DNA of 64,000 nucleotides from DAOTXL01 sp034435455 (GTDB taxonomy: Bacteria; Chloroflexota; Anaerolineae; JAAYZQ01), in contig DAOTXL010000118.1 of NCBI GenBank assembly GCA_034435455.1, positions 30,947-94,946 on the forward strand, written 5' to 3'. Shown in pieces: positions 6,847 through 14,707 of this stretch. The translations under genes and the position numbers were made by a program. The notes below the pieces were generated by a model. That model worked only from the letters and a program-made list of their open reading frames with translations. It ran no database searches and was not told the DNA's origin. Each line of letters opens with the position of its first letter. Position 1 is the stretch's first letter.

Positions 6847-9233
6847 TCCTCCCACTCCAGGCGATAGAGCCAGCCGGTTTCCCGGTCTCGGGTGTAAAAC
6901 AGGGGCACTGCCAGCTCCGCGATGGGGGTCAGGCGGCGACGGCCCTGTTCCCTGGCGATGAACCCGGCCATCAGGCCGCCGTCGTCCAGCAGGTACACCG
7001 GCCGCCCCCTGGCCTGCATGGCGTGCAGGAAGGTTTCCCACTCGTCGTCGGTCCAACTGTCGTAAGGGCGGATGGCGTCGCGGCCGGTGTACATCATCAC
7101 CGCCCCGGCGTTGAGCGAGGCGCCGATGACCGCCTGCGGCGGGGTCAGCTCGGCCAGCCGGTCAAAGGCGGCGCGCTGCTCGGCCCGCATATAGCCGAAA
7201 GAGGCCCACCCCCGTTTCCACAGGTTATCCACCATCGCCCAGCGGGCCAGGGCCAGGCTCCCGATCACCCAGGCGATGAGGAGGCCCGGCAACAGGGCCG
7301 CGCCCAGGCGCTCCATGTGGCCGCCGGCCCTGGCCCACCCCTGGCGGACCAGGCTGACCGCCCCGTAGGCGACCGCCAGGTCCACCAGGGGGAAGAGCGG
7401 GATCAGGTCGCGCAGGCGCAGCGAGCGGTAGGTCAGGTTCACCAGCAGCACGGCGGCAAAGGCCAGCCCCAGCACGGCTGCCTCCCGGCGTCGGTCGCGG
7501 GCCAGCCGGTACCCACCGTAAAGCGCCAGCGGAAAGAGGTAGCCCCATTCCCCTGCCGCCAGCGCATCGCGCAGCATCTGCCAGGCTACCGGGCCGATGT
7601 GCTGCACCCCCATCAGGGGCAACTCGGTGGTCTCGACGGCAAATGGGCCGCCAAAGACGCGCCAGCGGTAGATCAGGTCAGGGAGGGCGGCGAGAAAGGC
7701 TGCCCCGAAAAAGAGGAGGAGGGGGGGTAGAGATCGGAGGGTAGAGGTGCCCCGTCGCCGATTGGCCAGCCCCCAGGCCAGGAGGACCGGCAGGGCCAGC
7801 ACCAGTTGCGTGTGCCGCACCCAATAGGCCCAGGCGAAGCATATCCCGGCCAGGGCCCAGAGTGCCGGACGCAGGGTGCAGGGGGCCGGGCGCGTGGCCC
7901 GTAGGGCCAGGAACAGCGTCAGCAGGGTGAAAAGCTGGGCGGCTGCGTCGGCCATGGGCACCAGCAGGCGGTCCACCTGCTCCGGGGAGGTGGCCAGCAG
8001 CGCCACCGTCAGCGCCCCGGTCAGGGCGCGCACCGGTTGGGGCTCGCCCCGCAGCGCCTCCTGGACCAGCGCCCAGGCCCCGGCCAGGGCCAGCAGGGCG
8101 ACAAAGGGGGTGGTGACATAAAGCCCGACCTCGCCCAGCAGCCGGTACCCGGCCGCCAGCAACACCGAGGCGCCGGTGGCCCACACACTGGGGCAGTCGC
8201 CCAGATCGTTGCGGGGGATGTGATAGCCGACCGGCTGCAAGGGGGCCCAGGCAATGTGGAGGGGCATGACCTCCTGGAACAGCGAGAAACGGTGCAGAAA
8301 GGTCCCTCGCTCGGCCAGGTCCACCCCCATCTGGGCGTAGGCATAGGGGTCGGTGGCCGTGACGCCGTGGGTCCGCCTGGCAAAATAGACCCAGCCGGCC
8401 CAGGCCAGCGTCGCTGCCAGCAGGCCGACGGTTGCCCACTGCCCCAGGCTTGCCGGCCGGACCGGGCCGGCCCCCGCAAGCCTTATTTGACATAAAAACG
8501 CATAGGCCACGGCGGCCAGGATGATGCCGTCTGTGTAGAACAGGGAGGTCATCGGGTTGGGGAATTCCAGCCCCTGCCAGCCGAGGATGGTGATGCCCAG
8601 CCGGTGGTAGAGCAGCCACAGGAGCGTGGCCCCATACGCCCCCCACAGGGGGGTGAGGGCCATGAGCCGGGGCGGGTGTCGGCGCGCCAGGAGCGGAGCC
8701 TGGGGCAGCAACAGGGCCGCCAGCACCGGCAGCGCGGTCCACCAGGGCCGGCCATAGCGGGCCACGAGCACCAGGCCGATGCCGGCCAGGTGTAGCAGGA
8801 GGCCCGGCAGGAGCCAGGGGGGGACCTTGCCCTCTGGTCCCCCTTCCCGGCCGGGAGAGGGGAGGAGGGCCAGGATGCGGAGCTGTTCGGCCAGGGGGGG
8901 CGGAAGGCGCAGGTGGCGAAAGCGGCTGGCCACCCCCCCGGCCACCGCCAGCGCCGCCAGGGAGTAGGGCCAGATGCGCGCCGACCAGCCGGGCCAGCCC
9001 AGGAACCGCCCGACCACCGTGCCCAGCCCGGCCAGACCGACCCACAGCTCGAACCAGGCCCAGGCTGCCGGTCGGGTCCCCCTGTGCCTGGCGAGCACCC
9101 ACAGCGCAGCGCCCAGGCCGGCACAGAAGAGCAGGCCCAGGGCGACGTACAGCACCCACAGCCGGCCCGGCGGCCCCGGCTCGGCGACGACCAGGTATTC
9201 GGGGCTCAGCAAACGTTTCAGTAGTTCGAGCAT
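6843..9233 (-). CDS. GT-C type membrane glycosyltransferase (PMT/ArnT-like)
   Basis: A 796-residue polytopic protein with about 14 hydrophobic segments. The start is ATG at 9233, two bases after the stop of the upstream glycosyltransferase; a longer frame would overlap that gene by 170 bases. A large loop after the first helix block has TATDPYAYAQMGVDLAERG, resembling the acidic catalytic loop of polyprenyl-phosphate-sugar transferases. The C-terminal third is extracellular. Residues ~124-136 (LPSPGREGGPEG) look like a translated palindromic repeat placed between helices. Substrate cannot be told from the sequence. Confidence 0.78.
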   Translation of the reverse strand: MLELLKRLLSPEYLVVAEPGPPGRLWVLYVALGLLFCAGLGAALWVLARHRGTRPAAWAWFELWVGLAGLGTVVGRFLGWPGWSARIWPYSLAALAVAGGVASRFRHLRLPPPLAEQLRILALLPSPGREGGPEGKVPPWLLPGLLLHLAGIGLVLVARYGRPWWTALPVLAALLLPQAPLLARRHPPRLMALTPLWGAYGATLLWLLYHRLGITILGWQGLEFPNPMTSLFYTDGIILAAVAYAFLCQIRLAGAGPVRPASLGQWATVGLLAATLAWAGWVYFARRTHGVTATDPYAYAQMGVDLAERGTFLHRFSLFQEVMPLHIAWAPLQPVGYHIPRNDLGDCPSVWATGASVLLAAGYRLLGEVGLYVTTPFVALLALAGAWALVQEALRGEPQPVRALTGALTVALLATSPEQVDRLLVPMADAAAQLFTLLTLFLALRATRPAPCTLRPALWALAGICFAWAYWVRHTQLVLALPVLLAWGLANRRRGTSTLRSLPPLLLFFGAAFLAALPDLIYRWRVFGGPFAVETTELPLMGVQHIGPVAWQMLRDALAAGEWGYLFPLALYGGYRLARDRRREAAVLGLAFAAVLLVNLTYRSLRLRDLIPLFPLVDLAVAYGAVSLVRQGWARAGGHMERLGAALLPGLLIAWVIGSLALARWAMVDNLWKRGWASFGYMRAEQRAAFDRLAELTPPQAVIGASLNAGAVMMYTGRDAIRPYDSWTDDEWETFLHAMQARGRPVYLLDDGGLMAGFIAREQGRRRLTPIAELAVPLFYTRDRETGWLYRLEWEE
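8839..8865. repeat. Small GC-rich palindrome inside a coding sequence
   Basis: The core TTCCCGGCCGGGA with flanking C-rich and G-rich arms forms a hairpin. It is translated in frame as SPGREGGPEG within the 796-residue GT-C protein and resembles the element at 10360-10419 in the next gene. Confidence 0.5.
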
Positions 9234-9237
9234 GGGG

Positions 9238-10728
9238 TCATGGTCCTTCCAGGCGGTACAGTCGGAACGAGACCGTTCCGTCGCGGCGGGTTGTCTGCAA
9301 GACCGGAACCAGGCCGATCCCGGCGGCCGACAGGGCGGCCTGTACCGGTGCGCCGTCGCGGAAGCTGGGGAAGGCGATGTAGCGTGGCTCGCGGCGATAG
9401 ACGGTGGCATCGTGGACCAGGTCGGCCGGGTCGGGGTACCAGTGCAGGCGCAGCGGCGCGCCGTAGAGGTAGAAGCGATAATGATAGCCCAGCCAGTGGT
9501 GATACACCACCGCCCCCGGCGGCGCTTCGGCGCGGAGATAGGCGGTCAGCCGGTCAATGCCGTCGTAGGCGCCGTGGTCGCCGCCGACGGGCAGCTCGCT
9601 GCGGGTGGCGCGGCCCACCGGGCCGGCCAGCAGGCCGGCCAGGAGCAGGGGGAGGGTGATGGCATAGATGCGCTGCTGGCGGGCCTGCCGGATGGCCCGG
9701 CCAGGGGTGACCAGGGCCCGTCCGGCCAGGATGGCCAGCAACGGCACCAGCGGCAGCAGGTAGCGGTCCCATACCTGCAAGTTCACCAGCCAGTGCAGGG
9801 CCAGGAACCCGCCGACGAATAGCAGCAGCGCCCTATCTGCCTGGGATAACGGCCGTCCCGGTCGCCCCAGGCTGATCAGCCACAGCGCCAGGGCTCCCAG
9901 GAGCAAGGCATTGACCCAGGGGGAGACCCAGAACAGGCCCACCAGCCGCAGCCACCCCCTGGCCCGTTCCCCCAGGGTGTCTGATTGGGCCAACCCCAGC
10001 CCGCCGTAGCTGATCAGGCTCTGCTGCCAGAAGCCGGGCCGCTGGGTGCGCGCCAGGTCCCAGCCCAGGACGCCGGCCGTGATCAGGGCCAGGCCCAGGG
10101 CAAAGCGCAGCCAGCCCGCCCCGCCGGGCCTGCGGCCCGTGGCGATCAGGGCTGCCACCAGGGGCAGGAAAAAGAGCCCCTGTTGTTTGGTCGCCATCGC
10201 CAGCCCGCTCAGCAGCCCGGCCAGGCCCGGTCGCCCCCGGACGGCGGCCAGCAGCGCCGCCAACCCCCACATCGTCAGCAGCGGGTCGGTGAAAGCGGTG
10301 GAAGCGAACAGGATGTCAAAGGGGGAGAGGGCCAGCAGCAGGGCAGCCAGCAGGCCTGCCCCCTCCTCCCTCCGCCCCCCCTCGCCCCTGGGGGGAGAGG
10401 GGCCGGGGGTGAGGGGGAGGTTGCGCCCCAGGGCATAGACCAGGGCGATGCTGGTCACACTGGCCCCCAGGTTGGGCAGGCGGGCCGCCGCCTCGCTCCG
10501 GCCCAGGAGCCGGAAGCTGAGCGCCAGCAGGTAGGGGTACAGCGGCGGCTTGTCCACCGGTTCGGCATTGAGCACCGGGTCGTTGCCGGTGGCGATCTGC
10601 AGCCCCCAATAGGCGTACAGCGCCTCATCCTCCAGGAAGCGGTTGTGGCCCCAGGGCGCCAGGCGCAGGGCCAGGGCCAGGAGCAGGATGGGCAAAACGG
10701 CCCAGGGGCCGGTGCGGTGCTTGATCAT
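9238..10728 (-). CDS. ArnT/PMT family GT-C glycosyltransferase
   Basis: A 496-residue membrane protein read from MIKHRTG, with AGGGT five bases before the ATG; the longer frame would include the promoter. After the first helix the loop reads FLEDEALYAYWG (DE at 34-35) followed by DKPPLYPYLLAL, the classic first loop of PF13231-type dolichol/polyprenyl-phosphate mannosyltransferases, where the acidic pair is catalytic. A second typical loop reads SPFDILFASTAFTDPLLTMWG. About eleven helices follow. Residues 104-123 (LPLTPGPSPPRGEGGRREEG) interrupt the family pattern and match a known kind of translated palindromic repeat. It heads the operon with the 796-residue enzyme and the YfhO-like protein. 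Confidence 0.85.
   Translation of the reverse strand: MIKHRTGPWAVLPILLLALALRLAPWGHNRFLEDEALYAYWGLQIATGNDPVLNAEPVDKPPLYPYLLALSFRLLGRSEAAARLPNLGASVTSIALVYALGRNLPLTPGPSPPRGEGGRREEGAGLLAALLLALSPFDILFASTAFTDPLLTMWGLAALLAAVRGRPGLAGLLSGLAMATKQQGLFFLPLVAALIATGRRPGGAGWLRFALGLALITAGVLGWDLARTQRPGFWQQSLISYGGLGLAQSDTLGERARGWLRLVGLFWVSPWVNALLLGALALWLISLGRPGRPLSQADRALLLFVGGFLALHWLVNLQVWDRYLLPLVPLLAILAGRALVTPGRAIRQARQQRIYAITLPLLLAGLLAGPVGRATRSELPVGGDHGAYDGIDRLTAYLRAEAPPGAVVYHHWLGYHYRFYLYGAPLRLHWYPDPADLVHDATVYRREPRYIAFPSFRDGAPVQAALSAAGIGLVPVLQTTRRDGTVSFRLYRLEGP
10360..10419. repeat. Palindromic repeat of the LTPGPSP type, in frame in a glycosyltransferase gene
   Basis: C-rich and G-rich arms (CCCCTCGCCCCT / GGGGAGAGGGGC) form an imperfect palindrome. 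Translated on the minus strand it gives LTPGPSPPRGEG, a peptide typical of a REP-like palindrome common in GC-rich genomes. It lies between two membrane helices, so it adds a short loop without breaking the frame. Confidence 0.65.
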
Positions 10729-10801
10729 CGTACCCTGCGTTTGGACCTTCCCCCACTCGCCGCCTCTGGCGGGAGGGATGAGGTCAAATCGAACACGCCC
10801 C

Positions 10802-10830
10802 ATTATAGCCCAATTGGCAGAGAAGGGCAA
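10802..10830 (-). promoter_or_regulatory. Sigma70 promoter of the GT-C operon
   Basis: TTGCCC (minus strand, 10825-10830), 17 bases, TATAAT (10802-10807), preceded by GGGC. It stands about 70 bases upstream of the 496-residue glycosyltransferase. Confidence 0.7.
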
Positions 10831-10929
10831 AGGGGCGGGGGCCGGGGAGCGCGCCGGTGCGGCCCGCTTGGCATTTTTCTCCAGATGTGGTATGAGGGAC
10901 GAACAGGATAGGGGCAGCCCTTTGGGGGA

Positions 10930-11619
10930 TCAATCCACAAAGCGGTACTTGATCAGCGTCCAAAAAGCCAGCGGCGCATCGCGCCAACTGATCTTTTTCC
11001 CCTCGTGGTACTCCCGGCCGTAATAAGAGATCGGCACCTCAAAGATGCGGTGGCCGCGTTTGAGCACCTTGGCCGTGATCTCCGGCTCGAACTCGAACCG
11101 CCGCGAGCGGAGGGGGATGTTTTTGACCACGTCGGCGCGGAAGCATTTGTAGCAGGTCTCCATGTCGCTCAGGATGGCGTTGTACAACACATTGGTTGTC
11201 AACGTCAACAGCTTGTTGCCCAGCATGTGCCAGAAAAGCATCGCCTTGCGGGGCCCCAGGAAGCGGCTGCCGTACACCACCTTCACCCGACCCTCGAGGA
11301 TCGGTTGGATGAGCCTGGGATAGTCGCGGGGGTCATATTCCAGGTCGGCGTCCTGAATGAGCAGGATGTCGCCGCTGGCGTGCTCGATGGCGGTGCGCAC
11401 CGCCGCCCCCTTGCCCCGATTTTGATCGTGATAAAAGAGGCGCAGGTCGCCGGCCTGGGCCTCCTGGGCCAGGATGTCGGCCGAGCCGTCGGTGGAGCCA
11501 TCGTCCACGACCAGGATCTCCTTTTCGATGCCGGGCAGGTCCACAGCCCGCACCTGGCGCAGGATCTCGCGCAGTGTGTCGCGCTCGTTGTACACCGGGA
11601 TTATGATGGAGAGTTTCAT
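10930..11619 (-). CDS. Glycosyltransferase family 2 (DPM1-like)
   Basis: A 229-residue GT2 enzyme starting MKLSIIIPVYNE; further upstream codons would cover the promoter. The nucleotide-sugar site shows VVDDGSTDGS (DD at 39-40) and QDADLEYDP (DAD at 90-92), followed by GSRFLG, the pattern of dolichyl-phosphate mannose synthase-like enzymes. It lacks the C-terminal membrane helices seen in some relatives, so it is probably a peripheral membrane enzyme. Such an enzyme would load a polyprenyl-phosphate sugar, the donor type used by the GT-C transferases just downstream; this link is inferred from gene order. Confidence 0.9.
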   Translation of the reverse strand: MKLSIIIPVYNERDTLREILRQVRAVDLPGIEKEILVVDDGSTDGSADILAQEAQAGDLRLFYHDQNRGKGAAVRTAIEHASGDILLIQDADLEYDPRDYPRLIQPILEGRVKVVYGSRFLGPRKAMLFWHMLGNKLLTLTTNVLYNAILSDMETCYKCFRADVVKNIPLRSRRFEFEPEITAKVLKRGHRIFEVPISYYGREYHEGKKISWRDAPLAFWTLIKYRFVD

Positions 11620-11646
11620 GTCCGTTCCTCCGGGCGAATCCCGGCT

Positions 11647-11674
11647 ATTATACAATACAAGGGGCAAGATGCAA
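11647..11674 (-). promoter_or_regulatory. Possible promoter of the GT2 gene
   Basis: TATAAT (11647-11652, minus strand) with TTGCAT 16 bases upstream. The -35 lies in the short TTGCA-type repeat, which gives several alternative -35 hexamers. Confidence 0.45.
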
Positions 11675-11698
11675 GATGCAGGTTGCAAGTTGCAAGGG
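11663..11698. repeat. Short tandem GCAAGAT/GCAAGTT repeat
   Basis: Four to five imperfect 7-8 base units (GCAAGAT, GCAAGAT, GCAGGTT, GCAAGTT, GCAAGG) lie between divergent glycosyltransferase genes. Confidence 0.65.
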
Positions 11699-11717
11699 GC
11701 GGGGTTTGGGGTTTGGT

Positions 11718-11746
11718 TTGGTGTTCTTGAGCAAGTGTGCTACAAT
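11718..11746 (+). promoter_or_regulatory. Sigma70-type promoter of the GT4 gene
   Basis: TTGGTG, 17 bases, TACAAT, with GTGC before the -10. Transcription from here would give a leader of about 210 bases that contains the tandem repeat at 11757-11900. Confidence 0.6.
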
Positions 11747-11756
11747 GTCCGGCGTC

Positions 11757-11900
11757 CGGATGCACGGAGCACGACACGGATTTTGACACGGATACACGGA
11801 GTACGACACGGATTCTGACACGGATACACGGATTTGGGCACGGATGCGCGGGGCATGACATGGAGCATGACATGGATTCGGACACGGATGCACGGGACAG
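11757..11900. repeat. Degenerate tandem repeat of ACACGGAT units
   Basis: The stretch consists of repeated GACACGGATT and ACACGGA motifs separated by 3-8 variable bases (about ten copies), changing to GGCATGACATGGA units in the middle. It carries no credible ORF. It fills most of the leader between the promoter at 11718 and the GT4 start codon. Confidence 0.8.
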
Positions 11901-11960
11901 GACCTCTGCTTTCCGTGTAATGTGTGGCAATCTGTGTTGTGCTTGTGCTCTGGGGGGAGA

Positions 11961-13088
11961 ATGCCCATCTATGTAGATGTGTCGTCGGCTGTGCACGCCA
12001 AGGCGGGCATTGGCCGCTATGCCGCGAGCCTGGCCCGGGCCCTGGTCGCCCGCCGGCCAGGCCGCGTTGCCCTGTTCTACAACCGGGAGCGGGATACCCG
12101 GCCGCCGGCCGGGCTGGAAGGGGTGCCGGCCCGGACGATCCGCGCCGGTTACAAGCCGTGGCGCATGGCGGTGTGGCTGGGGCAGTTGGCGGGCCTGGGT
12201 TTCAACCGGCTGGTGCCGGACGCCGAACTGTTCCACGCCACCGAGCACCTGCTGCCCCCCCTGCGGGGGGTGCCCACCGTCCTCACCGTGCACGATATGA
12301 TCTTCAAGCTGTTCCCCCAGCACCAGAAGCCGCTCAATTACTGGTACCTGAACGCCACCATGCCCCTCTACTGCCGCCGCGCCGGGGCCATCATTACCGT
12401 TTCCGAGTCCAGCCGGCAGGATATCCTCACCCACTACCGCCTGGACCCGGCCAAGGTCACGGTGGTCTATGAAGCCGCCTCGCCCGAGTTTGTGCCTGCA
12501 CCGCCGGAGGCCGTGGCGGAAATCCGCCGTCGCTATGGCCTGCCCGACCGCTTTTTGATCCACGTCGGCACCATCGAGCCGCGCAAAAACCTCACCCGCC
12601 TGGTCGAGGCGTTGCAGCGGCTGCGCGATGGAGGGCTGACCGTGCCGCTGCTGGTGGTGGGGGGCAAGGGCTGGCTGTACGACGGTTTCTTTCGCCGTCT
12701 CGAAGAGCTGGAGGTGCGCGACTCGGTGCGGTTTACCGGCTATGTGCCGGCCGCCGACCTGCCGCTTTTGTACAACGCGGCCACGGCGGCAACCCTGCCC
12801 TCGGTCTACGAGGGGGCTGGGCTGCCGCTGCTGGAAGCGATGGCCTGTGGCACCCCCGTCGTCTGCTCCAACGTCTCCAGCCTGCCGGAGATGGGCGGCC
12901 AGGCGGCGCGCTATTTCGACCCCTACGATGTGGAAGCGATGGCCGAGGCCCTCTGTGCAGTGTGGACCGATGCCGACCTGCGGGCCGAAATGCGCGAGCA
13001 GGGCCTGAGACAGGCCGCCCGCTTTTCCTGGGAGCGGGCGGCTGAAGAAACGCTGGCCGTCTATGAACGGTGTATGGGCAGGGGGTGA
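11961..13088 (+). CDS. Glycosyltransferase family 4
   Basis: A 375-residue GT-B enzyme of the GT4 family. MPIYVDVSSA is chosen as start because GGGGGAGA precedes it. The N-terminal domain has a glycine-rich AKAGIGRYAASL loop and VLTVHDM (H111-D112). The C-terminal domain begins LIHVGTIEPRKN (200-210) and holds the EGAGLPLLEAMACGTPVV box (284-301) that binds the nucleotide-sugar. It is most like mannosyl- or rhamnosyltransferases of exopolysaccharide pathways. It stands alone on the plus strand, converging on the UxaA-like gene, but belongs by theme with the glycosylation block to its left. Confidence 0.9.
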   Translation: MPIYVDVSSAVHAKAGIGRYAASLARALVARRPGRVALFYNRERDTRPPAGLEGVPARTIRAGYKPWRMAVWLGQLAGLGFNRLVPDAELFHATEHLLPPLRGVPTVLTVHDMIFKLFPQHQKPLNYWYLNATMPLYCRRAGAIITVSESSRQDILTHYRLDPAKVTVVYEAASPEFVPAPPEAVAEIRRRYGLPDRFLIHVGTIEPRKNLTRLVEALQRLRDGGLTVPLLVVGGKGWLYDGFFRRLEELEVRDSVRFTGYVPAADLPLLYNAATAATLPSVYEGAGLPLLEAMACGTPVVCSNVSSLPEMGGQAARYFDPYDVEAMAEALCAVWTDADLRAEMREQGLRQAARFSWERAAEETLAVYERCMGRG

Positions 13089-13104
13089 TTGGGGGGCCTG
13101 CCGG

Positions 13105-14643
13105 CTACAAGATCCCCTCGATGTTCCAGGGGCAGAATTCGGCCTCGCCTACCCCCTGCGCTTCACTCCTGGATGGCTGCCCGGAGGCCACGGCGACCAC
13201 CAGGTCCAACAGTTCAGCCGCCACCTGCTGCATCTCCACCCCGGCCAGGACCCGGCCGGCGTCCAGGTCCAGGTCGTCGGCCATGTGCCGGTAGAGGGCC
13301 GGATGGCTGCTGACCTTGATGCAGGGGGCCGGCTTGAAGCCCAGGACCGAACCGCGCCCGGTGGTAAACAGCACCAGGTTGCAGCCGCCCGCTACCTGCC
13401 CGGTTACCGAGACCGGGTCGTAGCCGGGTGAGTTCATAAAGACCAGGCCGCGGGCCGCCACCGGTTCGGCATAGTCATAGACGGCGGTCAGGGGGGTGCT
13501 CCCGGCCTTGGCCACCGCCCCCAACGATTTCTCATAGAGGGTCGTCAGGCCGCCGGCCTCGTTGCCCACGCTCCGGTTGTCGTCCACCGAGATGCCCATC
13601 CGCCGGGCGTATTCCCGCCACCAGCGCACCATCTCCAACAGCTTCTGGCCCACCTGGGGGCTGGCAGCCCGCCGGGTGAGCAGGTGCTCGGCACCGTCAA
13701 TCTCCGGCGTCTCGGCCAGGACGACGGTGCCCCCCTGCCGCACCACCTCGTCGGCCACCAGCCCGACGACCGGATTGGCCGTCACGCCCGACCAGGCATC
13801 GCTGCCGCCGCACTGCAAGGCCAGCGTCAGTTCCGACAGCGGCTGCGCCGTGCGCACCACGGCGTTGACCGTCGGCAACAGCCCCTCGACGGCGGCGATG
13901 CCGGCCTGCACCGCCCGGCGGATGCCGCCCAACTCCTGGATGATCAGCCCCGGACCGCTCAGGCCAAACCGCTCCATCAGCATGGCCACCTGGTTGGTCT
14001 CGCACCCCAGCCCCATGAGCAGGTAGCCGCCCACGTTGGGATGGCGGGCCATGCCGGCCAGGGTGCGTTGGAGCAACGGGTATTCGATGGGACAGCCCAG
14101 GCAATGGGTCAGGGCTATCACGCCGTCCACCTGTGGGAAAGCCGCCAGCCGCTCCGCCGTAAAGTGATGGGCGATCTCGCGGGCCACGTGGGCTGCACAG
14201 TTGACCGTCGCGATCACGGCGATATAGTTGCGCGTGCCCACCCGCCCGTCAGCCCGCCTGTATCCCAGAAAGGTGCGGCGCCGGTCCTCCGCCACATAGT
14301 CCACTGGCCGCACGTCGGCGCCAAAGGCTGGGTCGCGGTCGATCTCCTGGAAGCTGACGTTGTGGGTGTGGACATGATCGCCGGGCCGGATCGCCCGGCT
14401 GGCCAGGCCGATGACCTGCCCGTAGCGGCGCACCGGTTCGCCGGGGACGATGGGCCGCAGGGCTACCTTGTGGCCGGTGGGGATCGGCCCGCCCACGGCG
14501 ATCTCGTAAGCGCCGGCCGCTTCCTCCACCACCAGCACGGTATCCACCAGGTCTGTTCTGACAACGGCCACGTTGTCCTGGGGATGGAGGCGAATGGCCA
14601 CCTCCTGCAACGGCACCTTGCCGGTGCGGCTCTGCCCTGTCAT
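13105..14643 (-). CDS. UxaA-family (altronate/galactarate dehydratase-like) hydrolyase
   Basis: A 512-residue protein of the UxaA/GarD family. The N-terminal ~85 residues form the SAF-type domain (AIRLHPQDNVAVV, then GHKVALRPI, then IRPGDHVHTHNV). The catalytic part follows from GYRRADGRVGTRNYIAVI, with family cysteines in THCLGCP and GLGCETNQ, and QCGGSDAWSGVTANP and later MNSPGYDPVSVTGQVAGGCN. Relatives use Fe or Mn to dehydrate sugar acids or hydroxyacids. The start MTGQSRTGK is preferred over a frame eleven codons longer. It is the last gene of the corrinoid/MttB operon, so its substrate may be a hydroxyacid released after demethylation; that is inference. Confidence 0.85.
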   Translation of the reverse strand: MTGQSRTGKVPLQEVAIRLHPQDNVAVVRTDLVDTVLVVEEAAGAYEIAVGGPIPTGHKVALRPIVPGEPVRRYGQVIGLASRAIRPGDHVHTHNVSFQEIDRDPAFGADVRPVDYVAEDRRRTFLGYRRADGRVGTRNYIAVIATVNCAAHVAREIAHHFTAERLAAFPQVDGVIALTHCLGCPIEYPLLQRTLAGMARHPNVGGYLLMGLGCETNQVAMLMERFGLSGPGLIIQELGGIRRAVQAGIAAVEGLLPTVNAVVRTAQPLSELTLALQCGGSDAWSGVTANPVVGLVADEVVRQGGTVVLAETPEIDGAEHLLTRRAASPQVGQKLLEMVRWWREYARRMGISVDDNRSVGNEAGGLTTLYEKSLGAVAKAGSTPLTAVYDYAEPVAARGLVFMNSPGYDPVSVTGQVAGGCNLVLFTTGRGSVLGFKPAPCIKVSSHPALYRHMADDLDLDAGRVLAGVEMQQVAAELLDLVVAVASGQPSRSEAQGVGEAEFCPWNIEGIL

Positions 14644-14667
14644 GGCTTGCACTCCATCGGCTCCCGG

Positions 14668-14695
14668 GTAGGGCAACTGCGAGCAGTTACCCTAC
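14668..14695. repeat. Intergenic palindrome (GTAGGG...CCCTAC)
   Basis: GTAGGG-c-AACTGC-ga-GCAGTT-a-CCCTAC forms a near-perfect hairpin in the 64-base gap between the saccharopine-dehydrogenase-like and UxaA-like genes. It has no T tract, so it looks like a REP-type element and not a terminator. Confidence 0.8.
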
Positions 14696-14707
14696 ATCGG
14701 AGGGGAG

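Noticed and set aside
11757..11900. CRISPR array
   Set aside because: Unit length is 8-17 bases with variable spacing and degenerate copies; no constant spacers or cas genes.
14668..14695. Rho-independent terminator within the corrinoid operon
   Set aside because: The stem is perfect but there is no T run after it on either strand, so it fits a REP-type palindrome better.
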